Assembly: GCA_003288255.1 (NCBI GenBank) | Contig: CP026600.1 | Span: forward strand, 2,356,001 to 2,420,000 | Direction: 5' to 3' | From: Clostridiaceae bacterium 14S0207 | GTDB taxonomy: Bacteria; Bacillota; Clostridia; Clostridiales; Clostridiaceae | DNA length: 64,000 nucleotides | Shown: positions 19,389-29,036 of the stretch, one piece after another | Layout of the letters: every line of letters starts with the position of its first letter | Numbering within the stretch: position 1 is the stretch's first letter | Position numbers and translations under genes: made by a program | The notes under the pieces: generated by a model | What the model was told of the DNA's origin: nothing | The model's database searches: none | Seen by the model: only the letters and a program-made list of their open reading frames with translations

Positions 19389-20441
19389 TTAAACTTCTTC
19401 AATATTAAATCCTGATGATTTTTTCAACCTATTCATAATAGCAATTCCTACTCCTCGTTCTTCAATAGACTCTGATAAAATAACATCTACATCTAATTCA
19501 TCAAACTCTCTTAAAACTCTAAATAGATTATGTGCTATATCTTCTATGCTATTCCTACTTCCCATAGATATAACTACGGCATTAACATTATATTGTTCTT
19601 TTGTTTCTTCCGTAGCTATAATTCCAACTCGTTTATTATCATCTATATAATTTTGCACTAAACTATTAATTTTTTCAATAGTTTTTTTCAAATTTCCTTT
19701 AATTATTTTTACTGGTGCTTTTGGTGCATAGTGTCTATACTTCATTCCTGGTGCTTTAGGCTTAAAATCGACTTCAACTTTTTTTAGAATTTGGGGATCA
19801 ATATAAACATTTTCATCTACAGCTTTTAACATTTCCAAAGTAATTCCACCTGGTCTAAGAACACATAATGTGTCAGATGTACAGTCTACAATTGTTGATT
19901 CTACTCCAACATCACAACTTCCTCCCCCTAATATATAAGGAATTTTTCCCTCTAAATCTTCTATACAATGTTCTACCTCTGTAGGACTAGGTCTACCAGA
20001 TATATTAGCCGATGGTGCTGCTATAGTAGTGCCAGACTTTTTTATAAGTTCTAATGCAATAGGATTATCAGGCATTCTAATTCCAACGGTAGGCAGTTTT
20101 GCACTAGTGTTTTCTGGTATGATATCACTTTTATTAAGTATTAACGTTAATGGTCCTGGCCAATACTTTTCCATAAGTTTTTTAGCTTTTTCTGGAACTT
20201 CCTTAACATATTTTTCTATATTAAAATCTGCAACATGTATTATTAGGGGATTATCTTGTGGTCGTCCCTTAGCTTCAAATATTTTATTAACCGCTTCGCT
20301 ATTTAAAGCATCTGCACCTAATCCATATACAGTCTCCGTTGGGAAAGCTACTACCTCTCCATTCCTTATACATTGTGCTGCTTCTTCAATTATTTCTTCA
20401 TCTATATGATTTTGTTTAAGTATAGTTATTTTTGTTTTCAT
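19389..20441 (-). CDS. sua5: Threonylcarbamoyl-AMP synthase (Sua5)
   Basis: Makes threonylcarbamoyl-AMP for the t6A37 modification of tRNAs. The 350 residues cover the YrdC domain (about 20-210; FPTETVYGLGADA, SANISGRPSPTE) and the C-terminal Sua5 domain with the linker PGMKYRHYAPKAPV that separates this long form from short TsaC. Located between prfA-zip and rpiB-upp as in many clostridia. Confidence 0.95.
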   Translation of the reverse strand: MKTKITILKQNHIDEEIIEEAAQCIRNGEVVAFPTETVYGLGADALNSEAVNKIFEAKGRPQDNPLIIHVADFNIEKYVKEVPEKAKKLMEKYWPGPLTLILNKSDIIPENTSAKLPTVGIRMPDNPIALELIKKSGTTIAAPSANISGRPSPTEVEHCIEDLEGKIPYILGGGSCDVGVESTIVDCTSDTLCVLRPGGITLEMLKAVDENVYIDPQILKKVEVDFKPKAPGMKYRHYAPKAPVKIIKGNLKKTIEKINSLVQNYIDDNKRVGIIATEETKEQYNVNAVVISMGSRNSIEDIAHNLFRVLREFDELDVDVILSESIEERGVGIAIMNRLKKSSGFNIEEV

Positions 20442-20466
20442 AAGATCATCTCCATATTATATAAAA

Positions 20467-21189
20467 CTACATAAATTTTATCATTAATCCTCCAAATATG
20501 CTACCTAGTATCATACCTAAAGTACATATTTGTATTCCGCATAATTTTTTTGATTCTGGCAACATTTCAACTAGAACTACATAAAGCATAATCCCTGCAG
20601 CCACTGACAAACTTGCCCCTATAGTTACCGGTGAAATACGTCCAATATATATTGCAATTAATGCACCAAAAAATGCTGGCAATGCGGTCAATAAAGTGTA
20701 TACTAAAATTTTAACCTTATTAACTTTAGAATAATTTAATGGTGCTGCTACTACAATTCCTTCTGGGATATCATGAATAGCAATTAAAACGCTCATTTTA
20801 AATCCTAAATTTCCTTTAGTCATAAATCCAAAGCCCATGACAAGTCCTTCAGGAAAGTTATGTAACATAATTCCTAGTGCAACCAAAAAAGCCATCTTTA
20901 TATGAGTGTTGTTATCATGCGATGCACTAAAATAATTAATAATTAGTATAATAAAAATTCCTATTAGAGAAAACATGAAAAAATTTGTAATTCCATTTTC
21001 CTCTATGGCCTCTGGTATAAGTTCAAATATAGAAATAATTAACATTAGTCCTGCTGCAAAGCTTAAAGTTAAACCTAAAAGTTTTTCTGAAGGATTTTTT
21101 ACACTAATACCAATTAAAGCCCCAATCATCGTACCCATAAGAGACATACACAAACAAAACAACGTAACATATAGAATACTATTATTCAA
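20467..21189 (-). CDS. ZIP-family metal transporter
   Basis: A 240-residue membrane protein with eight predicted helices. It carries the ZIP signature in helices 4 and 5: HNFPEGLVMGFG and HDIPEGIVVAAP, whose His and Glu residues bind the metal. It likely imports divalent cations such as zinc, but the metal is not determined by sequence. The start is a TTG at 21189 with GGAGG seven to eight bases upstream, and that site lies in a hairpin arm. Confidence 0.93.
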   Translation of the reverse strand: MNNSILYVTLFCLCMSLMGTMIGALIGISVKNPSEKLLGLTLSFAAGLMLIISIFELIPEAIEENGITNFFMFSLIGIFIILIINYFSASHDNNTHIKMAFLVALGIMLHNFPEGLVMGFGFMTKGNLGFKMSVLIAIHDIPEGIVVAAPLNYSKVNKVKILVYTLLTALPAFFGALIAIYIGRISPVTIGASLSVAAGIMLYVVLVEMLPESKKLCGIQICTLGMILGSIFGGLMIKFM

Positions 21190-21193
21190 GACA

Positions 21194-21250
21194 ATACCTC
21201 CATTTCATAAATAAATTCTCTTATAAATTTATTTCATAAAATGAAGGTAT
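21194..21250 (-). promoter_or_regulatory. Hairpin that can sequester the zip ribosome site
   Basis: An imperfect inverted repeat runs from ATACCT at 21194 to AGGTAT at 21250, with about 22 paired positions. Its 3' arm on the minus strand includes GGAGGTAT, the Shine-Dalgarno of the ZIP gene. There is no T run after it, so it does not look like a normal terminator. Confidence 0.5.
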
Positions 21251-21260
21251 ATTACTTATA

Positions 21261-21842
21261 TTAACTTAATTCTTCTCTATATTTTTTTATATTACTTATG
21301 GACTCTTCAGAATAAAATGCATTAAAGCAACTTCTATATAATTCATTTAAAAGAAAATATTTTTTATATTTTCCATTAGTAACAATAACATAATAATAAT
21401 TATAATTAGGCTTAAGCTGATATAAATTATAATAATAGGTTGCAGCATACGGATGTTTTTTTAAAAAACTTTTTCCTATCTTCTTCAATCCCCTATTATT
21501 CCTTTTTGACTTAATAATCAAAATTATATTATTCTCCATTTTTTCTTCTATATGTACAAAAACTACATCTTCACAATTAAAAGATACTTTACTTTCAAAA
21601 ATACCATTTTTAATATCAAATTTTTTTAACTTATTTTCATATATTAGATTTTCTTCATCAATTCTATTTAATACAGCAAATAATACTATGGCATCCGAAA
21701 GCCCTACATATATATATATTATATAATTATATATCTTGCCGAAAATTACAACACATGGAAACAACATAAAAATAAAGCTCATTAAAAAAAGAAAAGTTTT
21801 AAAATTGTTTTTCTGTTTTTTAATGGCTTTATTTAACTTCAT
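21261..21842 (-). CDS. Unrecognised membrane protein, 193 residues
   Basis: I do not recognise the family. The N-terminus is basic (residues 1-13), followed by two membrane helices (about 16-36 and 40-60), then a soluble part of roughly 130 residues that is rich in Lys, Tyr and Asn, with KPNYNYYYVIVTNGKYKKYFLL near 145. The layout, two helices and a beta-rich cytoplasmic domain, resembles PH-like bacterial membrane proteins, but this is only a shape-based guess. It lies between prfA and zip, same direction. Confidence 0.65.
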   Translation of the reverse strand: MKLNKAIKKQKNNFKTFLFLMSFIFMLFPCVVIFGKIYNYIIYIYVGLSDAIVLFAVLNRIDEENLIYENKLKKFDIKNGIFESKVSFNCEDVVFVHIEEKMENNIILIIKSKRNNRGLKKIGKSFLKKHPYAATYYYNLYQLKPNYNYYYVIVTNGKYKKYFLLNELYRSCFNAFYSEESISNIKKYREELS

Positions 21843-21879
21843 ACAATCACCCTTAATATAATTTTCTAACTAATAATGC

Positions 21880-22959
21880 TTAAAAATTTGTATTACCCAT
21901 AGCCTGCATTTTCTTTGATTGCTCTTCAGTAATCAATGCCTCTATTACTTCTTCTATATCTCCATTTAAGAAACTTTCTAATTTATATAATGTAAGTCCT
22001 ATTCTATGATCTGTTACTCTTCCTTGAGGATAATTATAAGTTCTAATTCTTTCACTTCTATCCCCTGTTCCAACTTGACTCTTTCTATCATCTGCTATAC
22101 CTTTATTTCTTTCAGCTTCAGCTATTTCAAATAACCTAGCTCTTAAAACTTTTAAAGCTTTTTCCTTATTTTTAAGCTGCGACTTTTCATCTTGACAAGA
22201 AACAACTAATCCTGTTGGTATATGAGTCATTCTTACAGCTGAATCTGTAGTATTAACGCACTGACCACCATTTCCTGATGCTCTAAATACATCTATCTTT
22301 AAGTCATTTGGATTTATTTCAACTTCAACATCATCAACTTCTGGTAAAACTGCTACTGTTGCAGTTGATGTATGTATTCTTCCACTTGATTCTGTATCTG
22401 GTACTCTTTGTACTCTATGAACACCACTCTCATACTTAAACTTACTATAAGCACCATTACCTTTAACCATGAATACAACTTCTTTAAATCCACCGATATC
22501 AGTTTCATTACTACTCATTATTTCATGTTTCCAACCATTCTTTTCTGCATACTTAATATACATTCTAAAAAGATTTGAAGCAAATAAAGCGGCCTCTTCT
22601 CCACCTGCTCCACCCCTGATTTCTATAAATACGTTTTTAGAATCATTGGGATCCTTAGGTAACATTAATATCTTTAATTCTTCTTCAGTTTGATCTTTTT
22701 CTTCTGTAAGGGATTTGATATCTTCTTGAATCATATCCTTCATATCTCTGTCAGTTTCTTCTTTTAAAAGTTCTTTATTCTCTTCAATTTGTTCAAGCGC
22801 TTTTTTATATTGTCTATATTTTATAACAAGTTCTTCAAGTTCAGCATGTTCTTTACATAACTTTTGCCATTCTTTTTGATTTTGCATAATAGATGGATCA
22901 CTAATTTTTATAGACAATTCATCATATTTATTCTCCAAGAAATTCAATCTATCTAACAT
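21880..22959 (-). CDS. prfA: Peptide chain release factor 1
   Basis: Terminates translation at UAA and UAG. The 359 residues hold the codon-recognition tripeptide PDT in [17 protein letters not shown] (PxT class, so RF1 not RF2) and the catalytic GGQ in [16 protein letters not shown]. It follows prmC, the enzyme that methylates its GGQ Gln. UGA is not an RF1 codon, which matters for the selenoprotein at 59971. Confidence 0.97.
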   Translation of the reverse strand: MLDRLNFLENKYDELSIKISDPSIMQNQKEWQKLCKEHAELEELVIKYRQYKKALEQIEENKELLKEETDRDMKDMIQEDIKSLTEEKDQTEEELKILMLPKDPNDSKNVFIEIRGGAGGEEAALFASNLFRMYIKYAEKNGWKHEIMSSNETDIGGFKEVVFMVKGNGAYSKFKYESGVHRVQRVPDTESSGRIHTSTATVAVLPEVDDVEVEINPNDLKIDVFRASGNGGQCVNTTDSAVRMTHIPTGLVVSCQDEKSQLKNKEKALKVLRARLFEIAEAERNKGIADDRKSQVGTGDRSERIRTYNYPQGRVTDHRIGLTLYKLESFLNGDIEEVIEALITEEQSKKMQAMGNTNF

Positions 22960-23039
22960 TCTATATCACTCCGTAATTATAATTTAACATTATATTATTA
23001 TATCATAAAGATTTATCATTAACAATAAAACCATTTATT

Positions 23040-23888
23040 CTATTGATTTTGACCTATAACAACTCTATCTAAACCACTAAAATCTTTTAATACCTCTATT
23101 TTATTAAAACCCTCTTCACCTAAAAGTTTACTTACACTTTCACCTTGATCATATCCTATTTCAAACCCAATATAAGCTCTTTTTTCTAATACTAATTTGC
23201 TTTGTTTTGTAATTTTTCTATAAAAGTCCAATCCATCTTCTCCACCACATAATGCAATAAATGGTTCAAAATCCTTTACATCCTTCATTAATTTATTTAC
23301 TTCTTCTTTAGCTATATATGGGGGATTTGAAAGTAAAAGTTCAAACTTCTTAGTTTCTCTAATAGGCCTTTCCAGTAAATCACTATATTTAACCTGTGCA
23401 TTTTTTAATTGTAATCTTTTTATATTTTCTTCTGTAACTTCTAAAGCATCCCTAGAAATATCGTACAGCTCAACTTTACACTGCTCATTATTTTTAGCCA
23501 CTGTAAGTCCTATAGCACCACTTCCACAACATAAATCACATACTTTTGTTATTTTTTCTTTTTCTATTAAATTTAATGCCCACTCAACTAATATTTCTGT
23601 ATCTGGTCTTGGTATTAAAACCCCTTCTCTAACATAAAAAGGTATACCCATAAACTCACATTGCTCTAAAATATATTTTATTGGCATTCTTTGTTTTCTA
23701 AGTTCAACTAATTTAAAGAATTCATTCTTTTCTTTCTCTGTTAGTTTATAATCTCTATTCATTATTAAAAACATTTTATCTTTATTTAACACTTTACACA
23801 TTAGTAACTGAACATCTAACATATATGAATCTATATTTTCTGATTTTAATAGATCATATGCATATTTTAAACAGTATCCTAAATTCAA
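23040..23888 (-). CDS. prmC: Release factor glutamine methyltransferase
   Basis: Methylates the Gln of the GGQ motif in release factors with SAM. The 282-residue protein has an N-terminal helical domain, the SAM motif VCDLCCGSGAIGLTVAK and the substrate motif LLSNPPYIAKEE. The start is a TTG at 23888 with an AGGGG site about ten bases upstream; no better start exists before residue 23. Confidence 0.94.
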   Translation of the reverse strand: MNLGYCLKYAYDLLKSENIDSYMLDVQLLMCKVLNKDKMFLIMNRDYKLTEKEKNEFFKLVELRKQRMPIKYILEQCEFMGIPFYVREGVLIPRPDTEILVEWALNLIEKEKITKVCDLCCGSGAIGLTVAKNNEQCKVELYDISRDALEVTEENIKRLQLKNAQVKYSDLLERPIRETKKFELLLSNPPYIAKEEVNKLMKDVKDFEPFIALCGGEDGLDFYRKITKQSKLVLEKRAYIGFEIGYDQGESVSKLLGEEGFNKIEVLKDFSGLDRVVIGQNQ

Positions 23889-23939
23889 CTGGGCCTATCC
23901 CCTTTCAATTAAAATAATAGCTTTTTAAACAACTGAAAG

Positions 23940-24866
23940 CTACTTTTCTTCAGTATCATTAACTTCTTCAATACCTTCCGCAAACTTCAATGCTTTTATA
24001 GCTACCTCTATTTGTTTTTCATCCGGTTCTTCTGTAGTAATTCTTTGAAGTAATAATCCTGGATAAGCAAAAAATCTACTTAAAAATCCATCACTTTTTC
24101 CCATCCATTTTATTGCTTCATAAGACACTCCCAAAACAGCAGGTAGTAATAATAATCTGTATAATATTCTTTGCCATAATGATTCCCATCCTACCACTGA
24201 AAAAATTAAAATACTAATTATCATAACAAGGAATAAAAAATTAGTTCCACATCTTGGGTGAAATCTCTCAAATTTTTTAACATTTTCTACTGTTAATTCC
24301 GCTTCTGCTTCATAGCAAAAGATTGTTTTATGTTCCGCACCATGATATTGAAATACCCTTTTTATATCGCCCATTTTACTTACAACAAAAATATATATAA
24401 CTAAAATTAAAACCCTAAATAGTCCTTCTAAAATATTTAAAGCAAACTTATTCTTAACAATATTCCTCAATAATCCTGAAACAAATGTAGGCATTACAAA
24501 AAACAACATAAATGAAAATACTAAAGAAAGAATTAAAGATATTCCCATAAGTATATCTGTACCTTTTTCTTTAAAAGTTTCCTTAAACCATTTATCAAAC
24601 TTTCCTTCTTCTTCTTCATCTTCAAAAAAACTAGCTGAATAATTTAGTATATTAATTCCTATAATTAAAGAATCAATAAAACTCACTATTCCTCTAATTA
24701 TAGGAACAGAAAAAAGTTTATTTTTCTTACTTAGTGGAACTATTTCTTCAGATTTTACACTTATTTCCCCATTTTCTTTTCTTATAACAGTAGCCATTTT
24801 CTTACTTCCACGCATCATGACGCCTTCAATAACCGCCTGACCACCTACATTCTTATATTTTCCCAT
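23940..24866 (-). CDS. yqhQ: DUF1385 membrane protein (YqhQ-like)
   Basis: A 308-residue membrane protein opening with VGGQAVIEGVMMRGSKKMA, the signature of the YqhQ family. It has about five helices and a conserved loop FQYHGAEHKTIFCYEA and RFHPRCGTNF, whose His and Cys could bind a metal. The function is unknown. It is 51 bases above prmC and 18 below tdk, an arrangement common in clostridia. Confidence 0.88.
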   Translation of the reverse strand: MGKYKNVGGQAVIEGVMMRGSKKMATVIRKENGEISVKSEEIVPLSKKNKLFSVPIIRGIVSFIDSLIIGINILNYSASFFEDEEEEGKFDKWFKETFKEKGTDILMGISLILSLVFSFMLFFVMPTFVSGLLRNIVKNKFALNILEGLFRVLILVIYIFVVSKMGDIKRVFQYHGAEHKTIFCYEAEAELTVENVKKFERFHPRCGTNFLFLVMIISILIFSVVGWESLWQRILYRLLLLPAVLGVSYEAIKWMGKSDGFLSRFFAYPGLLLQRITTEEPDEKQIEVAIKALKFAEGIEEVNDTEEK

Positions 24867-24884
24867 AATTACACCTCGAAAAAA

Positions 24885-25463
24885 TTATTTTTCTGGTTCT
24901 ATATAACACTCAATACATCTAGCCTCATAACTTTCCTTGGCCCCAATTAACACTACATTTTCATTATATTTAGCAGGAATTCCATTAATTAACCTTTGAG
25001 TTCTAGTTGCAGGATTACCACAACATACACAAATAGCACTTACTTTCTGAACATATTCTGCTATAGCCATTAATTGTGGAACTACTCCAAAAGGTTCCCC
25101 TCTAAAATCCATGTCTAATCCTGCGCAAATGACTCTTTTATTTTTACTTGTTAATTCTCTTATAACCATTATAATATCTTGGTCAAAAAATTGAATTTCA
25201 TCTATAGCAACTACCTTAGTATTTTCTTGAGTAAATTTTAAAATTTCATCTGCACTTGAAACTGATTTTCCCTCTATAGCTTCTCCACAATGAGATACAA
25301 CATTTTCTTTATCATATCTATCATCAATACTAGGCTTAAAAACTTGAACTTTTTGTTTAGCTATATTAGCCCTTCTAACTCTTCTAATAAGTTCCTCAGA
25401 CTTTCCACTATACATAGGGCCTACTATGATTTCAAGCCAACCATGATTTCTCAATATGTCCAT
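24885..25463 (-). CDS. tdk: Thymidine kinase
   Basis: Phosphorylates thymidine for salvage. The 192-residue type II enzyme has the P-loop [14 protein letters not shown], the Walker B-like [11 protein letters not shown] and zinc Cys pairs CVCC and CIEC. The ATG at 25463 has AGGAGG seven bases upstream; the TTG one codon earlier is less likely. It diverges from rpmE. Confidence 0.96.
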   Translation of the reverse strand: MDILRNHGWLEIIVGPMYSGKSEELIRRVRRANIAKQKVQVFKPSIDDRYDKENVVSHCGEAIEGKSVSSADEILKFTQENTKVVAIDEIQFFDQDIIMVIRELTSKNKRVICAGLDMDFRGEPFGVVPQLMAIAEYVQKVSAICVCCGNPATRTQRLINGIPAKYNENVVLIGAKESYEARCIECYIEPEK

Positions 25464-25556
25464 CAACTTTCCTCCTAAACTTATGTCTTGTTTTTTTATA
25501 ATTTACTTTATAATTTTATCAGATACACAAAAAATTATAAATAGTAAAACCTAATA

Positions 25557-25585
25557 TTGACTTAAATATGTTGACATGTTACAAT
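25557..25585 (+). promoter_or_regulatory. Sigma-A type promoter of rpmE
   Basis: TTGACT (25557-25562), a 17-bp spacer and TACAAT (25580-25585), about 55 bases upstream of the rpmE start. Confidence 0.75.
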
Positions 25586-25640
25586 TTAATAGTTGAAGAC
25601 GGGTATACAATATTTTGTTTAAAGAAGAGGTGAATACGTA

Positions 25641-25853
25641 ATGAAAAAGAACTTACATCCAGAATATCATAATGATGCAGTAGTTAAATGTGCATGTGGT
25701 AACACTTTCACAACTGGTTCAGTTAAACCTGAATTAAAAATTGAAATTTGTTCAAAATGCCACCCATTCTTTACTGGAAAACAAAAGGTTGTAGACCAAG
25801 GTGGTAGAATTGATAAATTCATGAAAAAATTCAATATTAACATTGAAGAATAA
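25641..25853 (+). CDS. rpmE: 50S ribosomal protein L31
   Basis: A 70-residue protein of the large ribosomal subunit. It is the zinc-binding C+ form: CACG near residue 16 and CSKC near residue 37 supply the four Cys ligands. AGAGGTG precedes the ATG. One of the few plus-strand genes here; it has its own promoter and terminator. Confidence 0.97.
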   Translation: MKKNLHPEYHNDAVVKCACGNTFTTGSVKPELKIEICSKCHPFFTGKQKVVDQGGRIDKFMKKFNINIEE

Positions 25854-25859
25854 TTTTTT

Positions 25860-25890
25860 AAGAAGGATATCTATTTATCCTTCTTTTTTT
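25860..25890 (+). terminator. Terminator after rpmE
   Basis: A 10-bp stem AAGAAGGATA/TATCCTTCTT followed by a run of Ts, six bases past the rpmE stop. Confidence 0.92.
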
Positions 25891-25896
25891 ATATCT

Positions 25897-25937
25897 AAAC
25901 AAATGAAGATTAGTTACTATAACTAATCTTCATTTTT
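25897..25937 (-). terminator. Terminator after rho
   Basis: A 15-bp perfect stem (25901-25915, 25921-25935) just past the rho stop, with A/T-rich edges on both sides. Confidence 0.85.
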
Positions 25938-25943
25938 AATATC

Positions 25944-27431
25944 TTATATTTCGTTTTTATTTTTACCTTCTTTATTAATAATTTCGGCATTTTTATGTAA
26001 AACACTTACAAGTTCATTGTTATTCTTAGTTTTTCCTAATAATCCAATTAACTTTTCCGTAATCACTTGAGCATTTCCTTCTTTATACATATTTCTTCTT
26101 ATATTAAATGCAACTTCTAACTCTTCCCTACTTAAAAGTAAATCTTCTCTTCTCGTTCCCGATTTATAAACATCTATTGCTGGGAATATTCTTCTTTCCT
26201 GAAGTTTTCTATCTAAATGTACTTCCATATTTCCGGTACCCTTAAATTCTTCAAAAATCATATCATCCATACGACTTCCAGTATCCACTAATACTGTAGC
26301 TAAAATAGTTAAACTAGCCCCATTTTTTATATTTCTAGCCGCACCAAAAAACTTTTTAGGCTTTATTAGAGCTCCTGGATCTAGTCCACCTGAAAGAGTT
26401 CTACCTGTTGGCTCTATAACTAAGTTATTAGCTCTTGTAAGTCTTGTTAAACTGTCCATTAGTATAACAACATCTTGACCTTGTTCCACCATTCTCTTAG
26501 CTCTTTCTAAAACCATATCTGCAACTTTAATATGATGTGAAGGTTCCTCATCAAAAGTTGAATATATTACTTCACCATTTATTTTTTCTTGCATTTCTGT
26601 AACTTCTTCTGGTCTTTCATCTATTAATAAAACTATTAACTTTACATTAGAATGATTTTTAGTAATACTATTAGCTATTTTTTGCAATAATGTTGTTTTA
26701 CCAGCTTTAGGGGGTGCAACTATTAATCCTCTTTGTCCTTTTCCTATTGGACATATTATATCCATAAGTCTAGATGCTGTATCTTCTTTAGAAGTTTCTA
26801 AAAACAATCTTTGTTCTGGATATATAGGGATAAGTTTTTCAAAAGGTTCTCTACCAATTGCCTTTTCTGGAGACTCTCCATTAATACTTTCTACATAAAG
26901 TAATGCTCTAAACTTTTCACCTTCTTTAGGAATTCTAACTTTTCCTTTAACCTCATCACCTGTTTTTAAATTAAACTTTCTTATTTGAGAAGGTGAAACA
27001 TAAATATCCTCCGAACAAGTTAAATAATTATTACCTCTTAAAAAACCAAAGTTATTATTATCAATTAATTCTAATACACCTTTGGCACTATTGGAATCAT
27101 GTATCATTTCCTTTAATTTTTCTTTCTTATGCTCTGGTTTGTACTCTGATTCTCTTCTCTCAAAATCCGAATTTTTATCACTACATTTATTTTCTTTATT
27201 AATCACATTATTTTTATAAATAACTTTATTTTCTTGTATTTCATCTTCATCTTTACAAGTTTTTTGTGAAATTTTTTCTTTTAATATAACCCCATTCTTT
27301 TCTATAAACATTGTGGAATTATTTCTTATTTCATCAATTAGTTCTGCTTTTCTAAACTTAGATATATTTTTTATTTCTAACTTTTTAGCTATTTCTCTTA
27401 ATTCATTTAAATTTTTATTGGATAAATCCAT
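25944..27431 (-). CDS. rho: Transcription termination factor Rho
   Basis: Hexameric RNA helicase that ends transcription. The 495 residues have the N-terminal Rho_N fold ([16 protein letters not shown]), a charged Lys/Glu-rich insert of about 70 residues, the RNA-binding OSB region ([16 protein letters not shown]), Walker [13 protein letters not shown] and Walker [15 protein letters not shown]. The insert makes it longer than the 420-residue E. coli Rho. I chose the ATG at 27431 with AGGTGG five bases before it over the GTG at 27440. Confidence 0.96.
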   Translation of the reverse strand: MDLSNKNLNELREIAKKLEIKNISKFRKAELIDEIRNNSTMFIEKNGVILKEKISQKTCKDEDEIQENKVIYKNNVINKENKCSDKNSDFERRESEYKPEHKKEKLKEMIHDSNSAKGVLELIDNNNFGFLRGNNYLTCSEDIYVSPSQIRKFNLKTGDEVKGKVRIPKEGEKFRALLYVESINGESPEKAIGREPFEKLIPIYPEQRLFLETSKEDTASRLMDIICPIGKGQRGLIVAPPKAGKTTLLQKIANSITKNHSNVKLIVLLIDERPEEVTEMQEKINGEVIYSTFDEEPSHHIKVADMVLERAKRMVEQGQDVVILMDSLTRLTRANNLVIEPTGRTLSGGLDPGALIKPKKFFGAARNIKNGASLTILATVLVDTGSRMDDMIFEEFKGTGNMEVHLDRKLQERRIFPAIDVYKSGTRREDLLLSREELEVAFNIRRNMYKEGNAQVITEKLIGLLGKTKNNNELVSVLHKNAEIINKEGKNKNEI

Positions 27432-27747
27432 ATAAGCCACCTATATACACCTAGTATATATAATAAATATAAAAATTTACTAGATGCCTCCTCCCTTCTA
27501 ATCTACTTTATAATATTTCTTAATCACAACACCTTTATAAAACTTATGATTCTGTAAATTAAATGTTTTAATTGAAAATTTCGCATACAACAAATAATAT
27601 ATTTTGTCGTATTTTTATTTAATTTTTGATTGCCTATTAATTAATAATTTGGGAATAAATTTAGATATAAAACTTTATTCAGAAATGCTTTGCTTTTTAA
27701 TTATATCCTATAACCACTATTTTAATTCAAAGATGTTAAAAAAACAA
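27432..27747. other. Rho leader and gene-free stretch
   Basis: No gene seen on either strand. The minus strand has an isolated, very strong ribosome-site sequence GGGAGGAGG (27495-27487) with no usable start codon after it, then a short inverted repeat CTAGTA/TACTAG (27451-27483) about 20 bases before the rho start. This may be leader structure for rho autoregulation. Confidence 0.4.
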
Positions 27748-27782
27748 CAAAAATATGAGTAAACTATATTACTCATATTTTT
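27748..27782 (-). terminator. Terminator after the 112-residue gene
   Basis: An 11-bp stem (27751-27761, 27770-27780) at the end of the upstream minus-strand gene, overlapping its stop, followed by T-rich sequence on the minus strand. Confidence 0.75.
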
Positions 27783-28119
27783 ATAGAATAACATTAATTT
27801 TATAATTGACATAATTGTGTGGATATATCATTTTTTCAACTTCTTCCTTTTTACCTAGGACAACTAAGGGAATACCTAGTTTTTCACACCCTAAAACAAT
27901 CAGATCTTTTTTTACTATTTCCTTTATACTATATATATATATATGTTCTTTTTCACATAAATGGCAACATACTTTAAATTCTAATGCATTATTTTTAATT
28001 TTATTTATACTTATGTTTCCTTCATCTATATACTGTAAATTAAATAGATTTAAATTGTATATAGTATAATTATTATCTAATTTTTTAAGGGCTATTGTAA
28101 CATTCGAATTTAACTCCAT
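27781..28119 (-). CDS. Unrecognised 112-residue protein
   Basis: I do not recognise it. No membrane segment is visible. It has a Cys/His cluster CCHLCEKEH in the middle, which could bind a metal, and a C-terminal stretch IVLGCEKLGIPLVVLGKKEEVEKMI with alternating beta and helix character. I chose the ATG at 28119; the GTG five codons upstream overlaps the GGAG site. It is the last of three small genes between the DUF1934 gene and rho. Confidence 0.6.
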   Translation of the reverse strand: MELNSNVTIALKKLDNNYTIYNLNLFNLQYIDEGNISINKIKNNALEFKVCCHLCEKEHIYIYSIKEIVKKDLIVLGCEKLGIPLVVLGKKEEVEKMIYPHNYVNYKINVIL

Positions 28120-28189
28120 AGCTTCACACTCCACTAGCCTTTCTATTAATTTATATTATTCTATAACTTTATCTTTATTCCTTTAAAAA

Positions 28190-28474
28190 TTATCCTATTT
28201 TTTTTATATGATTTAAAACCTCAAAATATCCTTCTCTAAATTGGTGATTTACAAAAAATTTTTCTTCTGCTATTTTACTTTTATTTTCTACATTTTTTAA
28301 GTTAAAATCTTTCATCAACCTTTCTTCATCTAAACAATTATATTTCTTTAATAGTAAAAAAAATAAATATTCACATTCTTCTTCTTCTAAAACATTCATT
28401 AATTCCTTCTTTGATACCCCCTTAGCCTTACAAAGAATATTTATAATATTTTCATATTTTCTTTCACAAAACAC
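28190..28474 (-). CDS. Unrecognised 94-residue helical protein
   Basis: I do not recognise it. It is acidic and predicted to be all-helical, with ILCKAKGVSKKELMNVLEEEECEYL resembling a small helix-turn-helix or helical bundle. The start is a GTG at 28474 with AGGAGG nine bases upstream. It lies directly upstream of the 112-residue gene and is probably co-transcribed. Confidence 0.6.
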   Translation of the reverse strand: MFCERKYENIINILCKAKGVSKKELMNVLEEEECEYLFFLLLKKYNCLDEERLMKDFNLKNVENKSKIAEEKFFVNHQFREGYFEVLNHIKKIG

Positions 28475-28551
28475 ACTTAAATTCCTCCTTAAACTTTATT
28501 TATAATTATTGACAACTTATTGTTTTTTATAAACAAATTAAAGGATAACTA

Positions 28552-28588
28552 ACTAAAAAAAGATGGCATTTTATATTTAGCCATCTTT
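28552..28588 (-). terminator. Terminator after the DUF1934 gene
   Basis: A 9-bp stem AAAGATGGC/GCCATCTTT (28559-28567, 28580-28588) followed on the minus strand by a run of Ts. Confidence 0.88.
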
Positions 28589-28603
28589 CTCTCATTATTA
28601 AAA

Positions 28604-29020
28604 CTATGATATTGCTTTAATTTTTACATTAATTTCTGTAGATAAACTTTGTCCTTCACCTAAATTCAGATTATAGTTTGCATAAACAAGACCACCATCA
28701 TCATTAACATCTACTTTTACATCTAAAATATCCATAGAAAGTCCCAAAGCTCCTTGAGGTGTGCTATATAATATATGATCTTTAAATTCATTTTTGAATA
28801 CCATTTTAGCATCTATAGTGCCTTTTCTAATTATGGTAAATTCGTCCTGTCCTATCTTTAAAATTGTAGTAGTACCCTCCATACCAGAAAGCTCACTTTC
28901 TTCATATACAGCATAATACTTTTGACCCTTTTTGTAATATTTCCCTGGGGTAACTACTTCAATAATATCATCATTTCCCTTTTGTTTACTCACAACAGAT
29001 ATTATTGCCTTCTTATCCAT
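28604..29020 (-). CDS. DUF1934 / YwiB-like beta-barrel protein
   Basis: A 138-residue protein with strand-rich sequence, resembling the YwiB family of calycin-like barrels. Features include YYKKGQKYYAVYEESELSGMEGTTTILKI and a C-terminal NYNLNLGEGQSLSTEINVKI. The function of the family is not known. It lies 16 bases below the PP-loop gene, probably in the ddl operon. Confidence 0.75.
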   Translation of the reverse strand: MDKKAIISVVSKQKGNDDIIEVVTPGKYYKKGQKYYAVYEESELSGMEGTTTILKIGQDEFTIIRKGTIDAKMVFKNEFKDHILYSTPQGALGLSMDILDVKVDVNDDGGLVYANYNLNLGEGQSLSTEINVKIKAIS

Positions 29021-29036
29021 TTGAACTCCCCTTACT

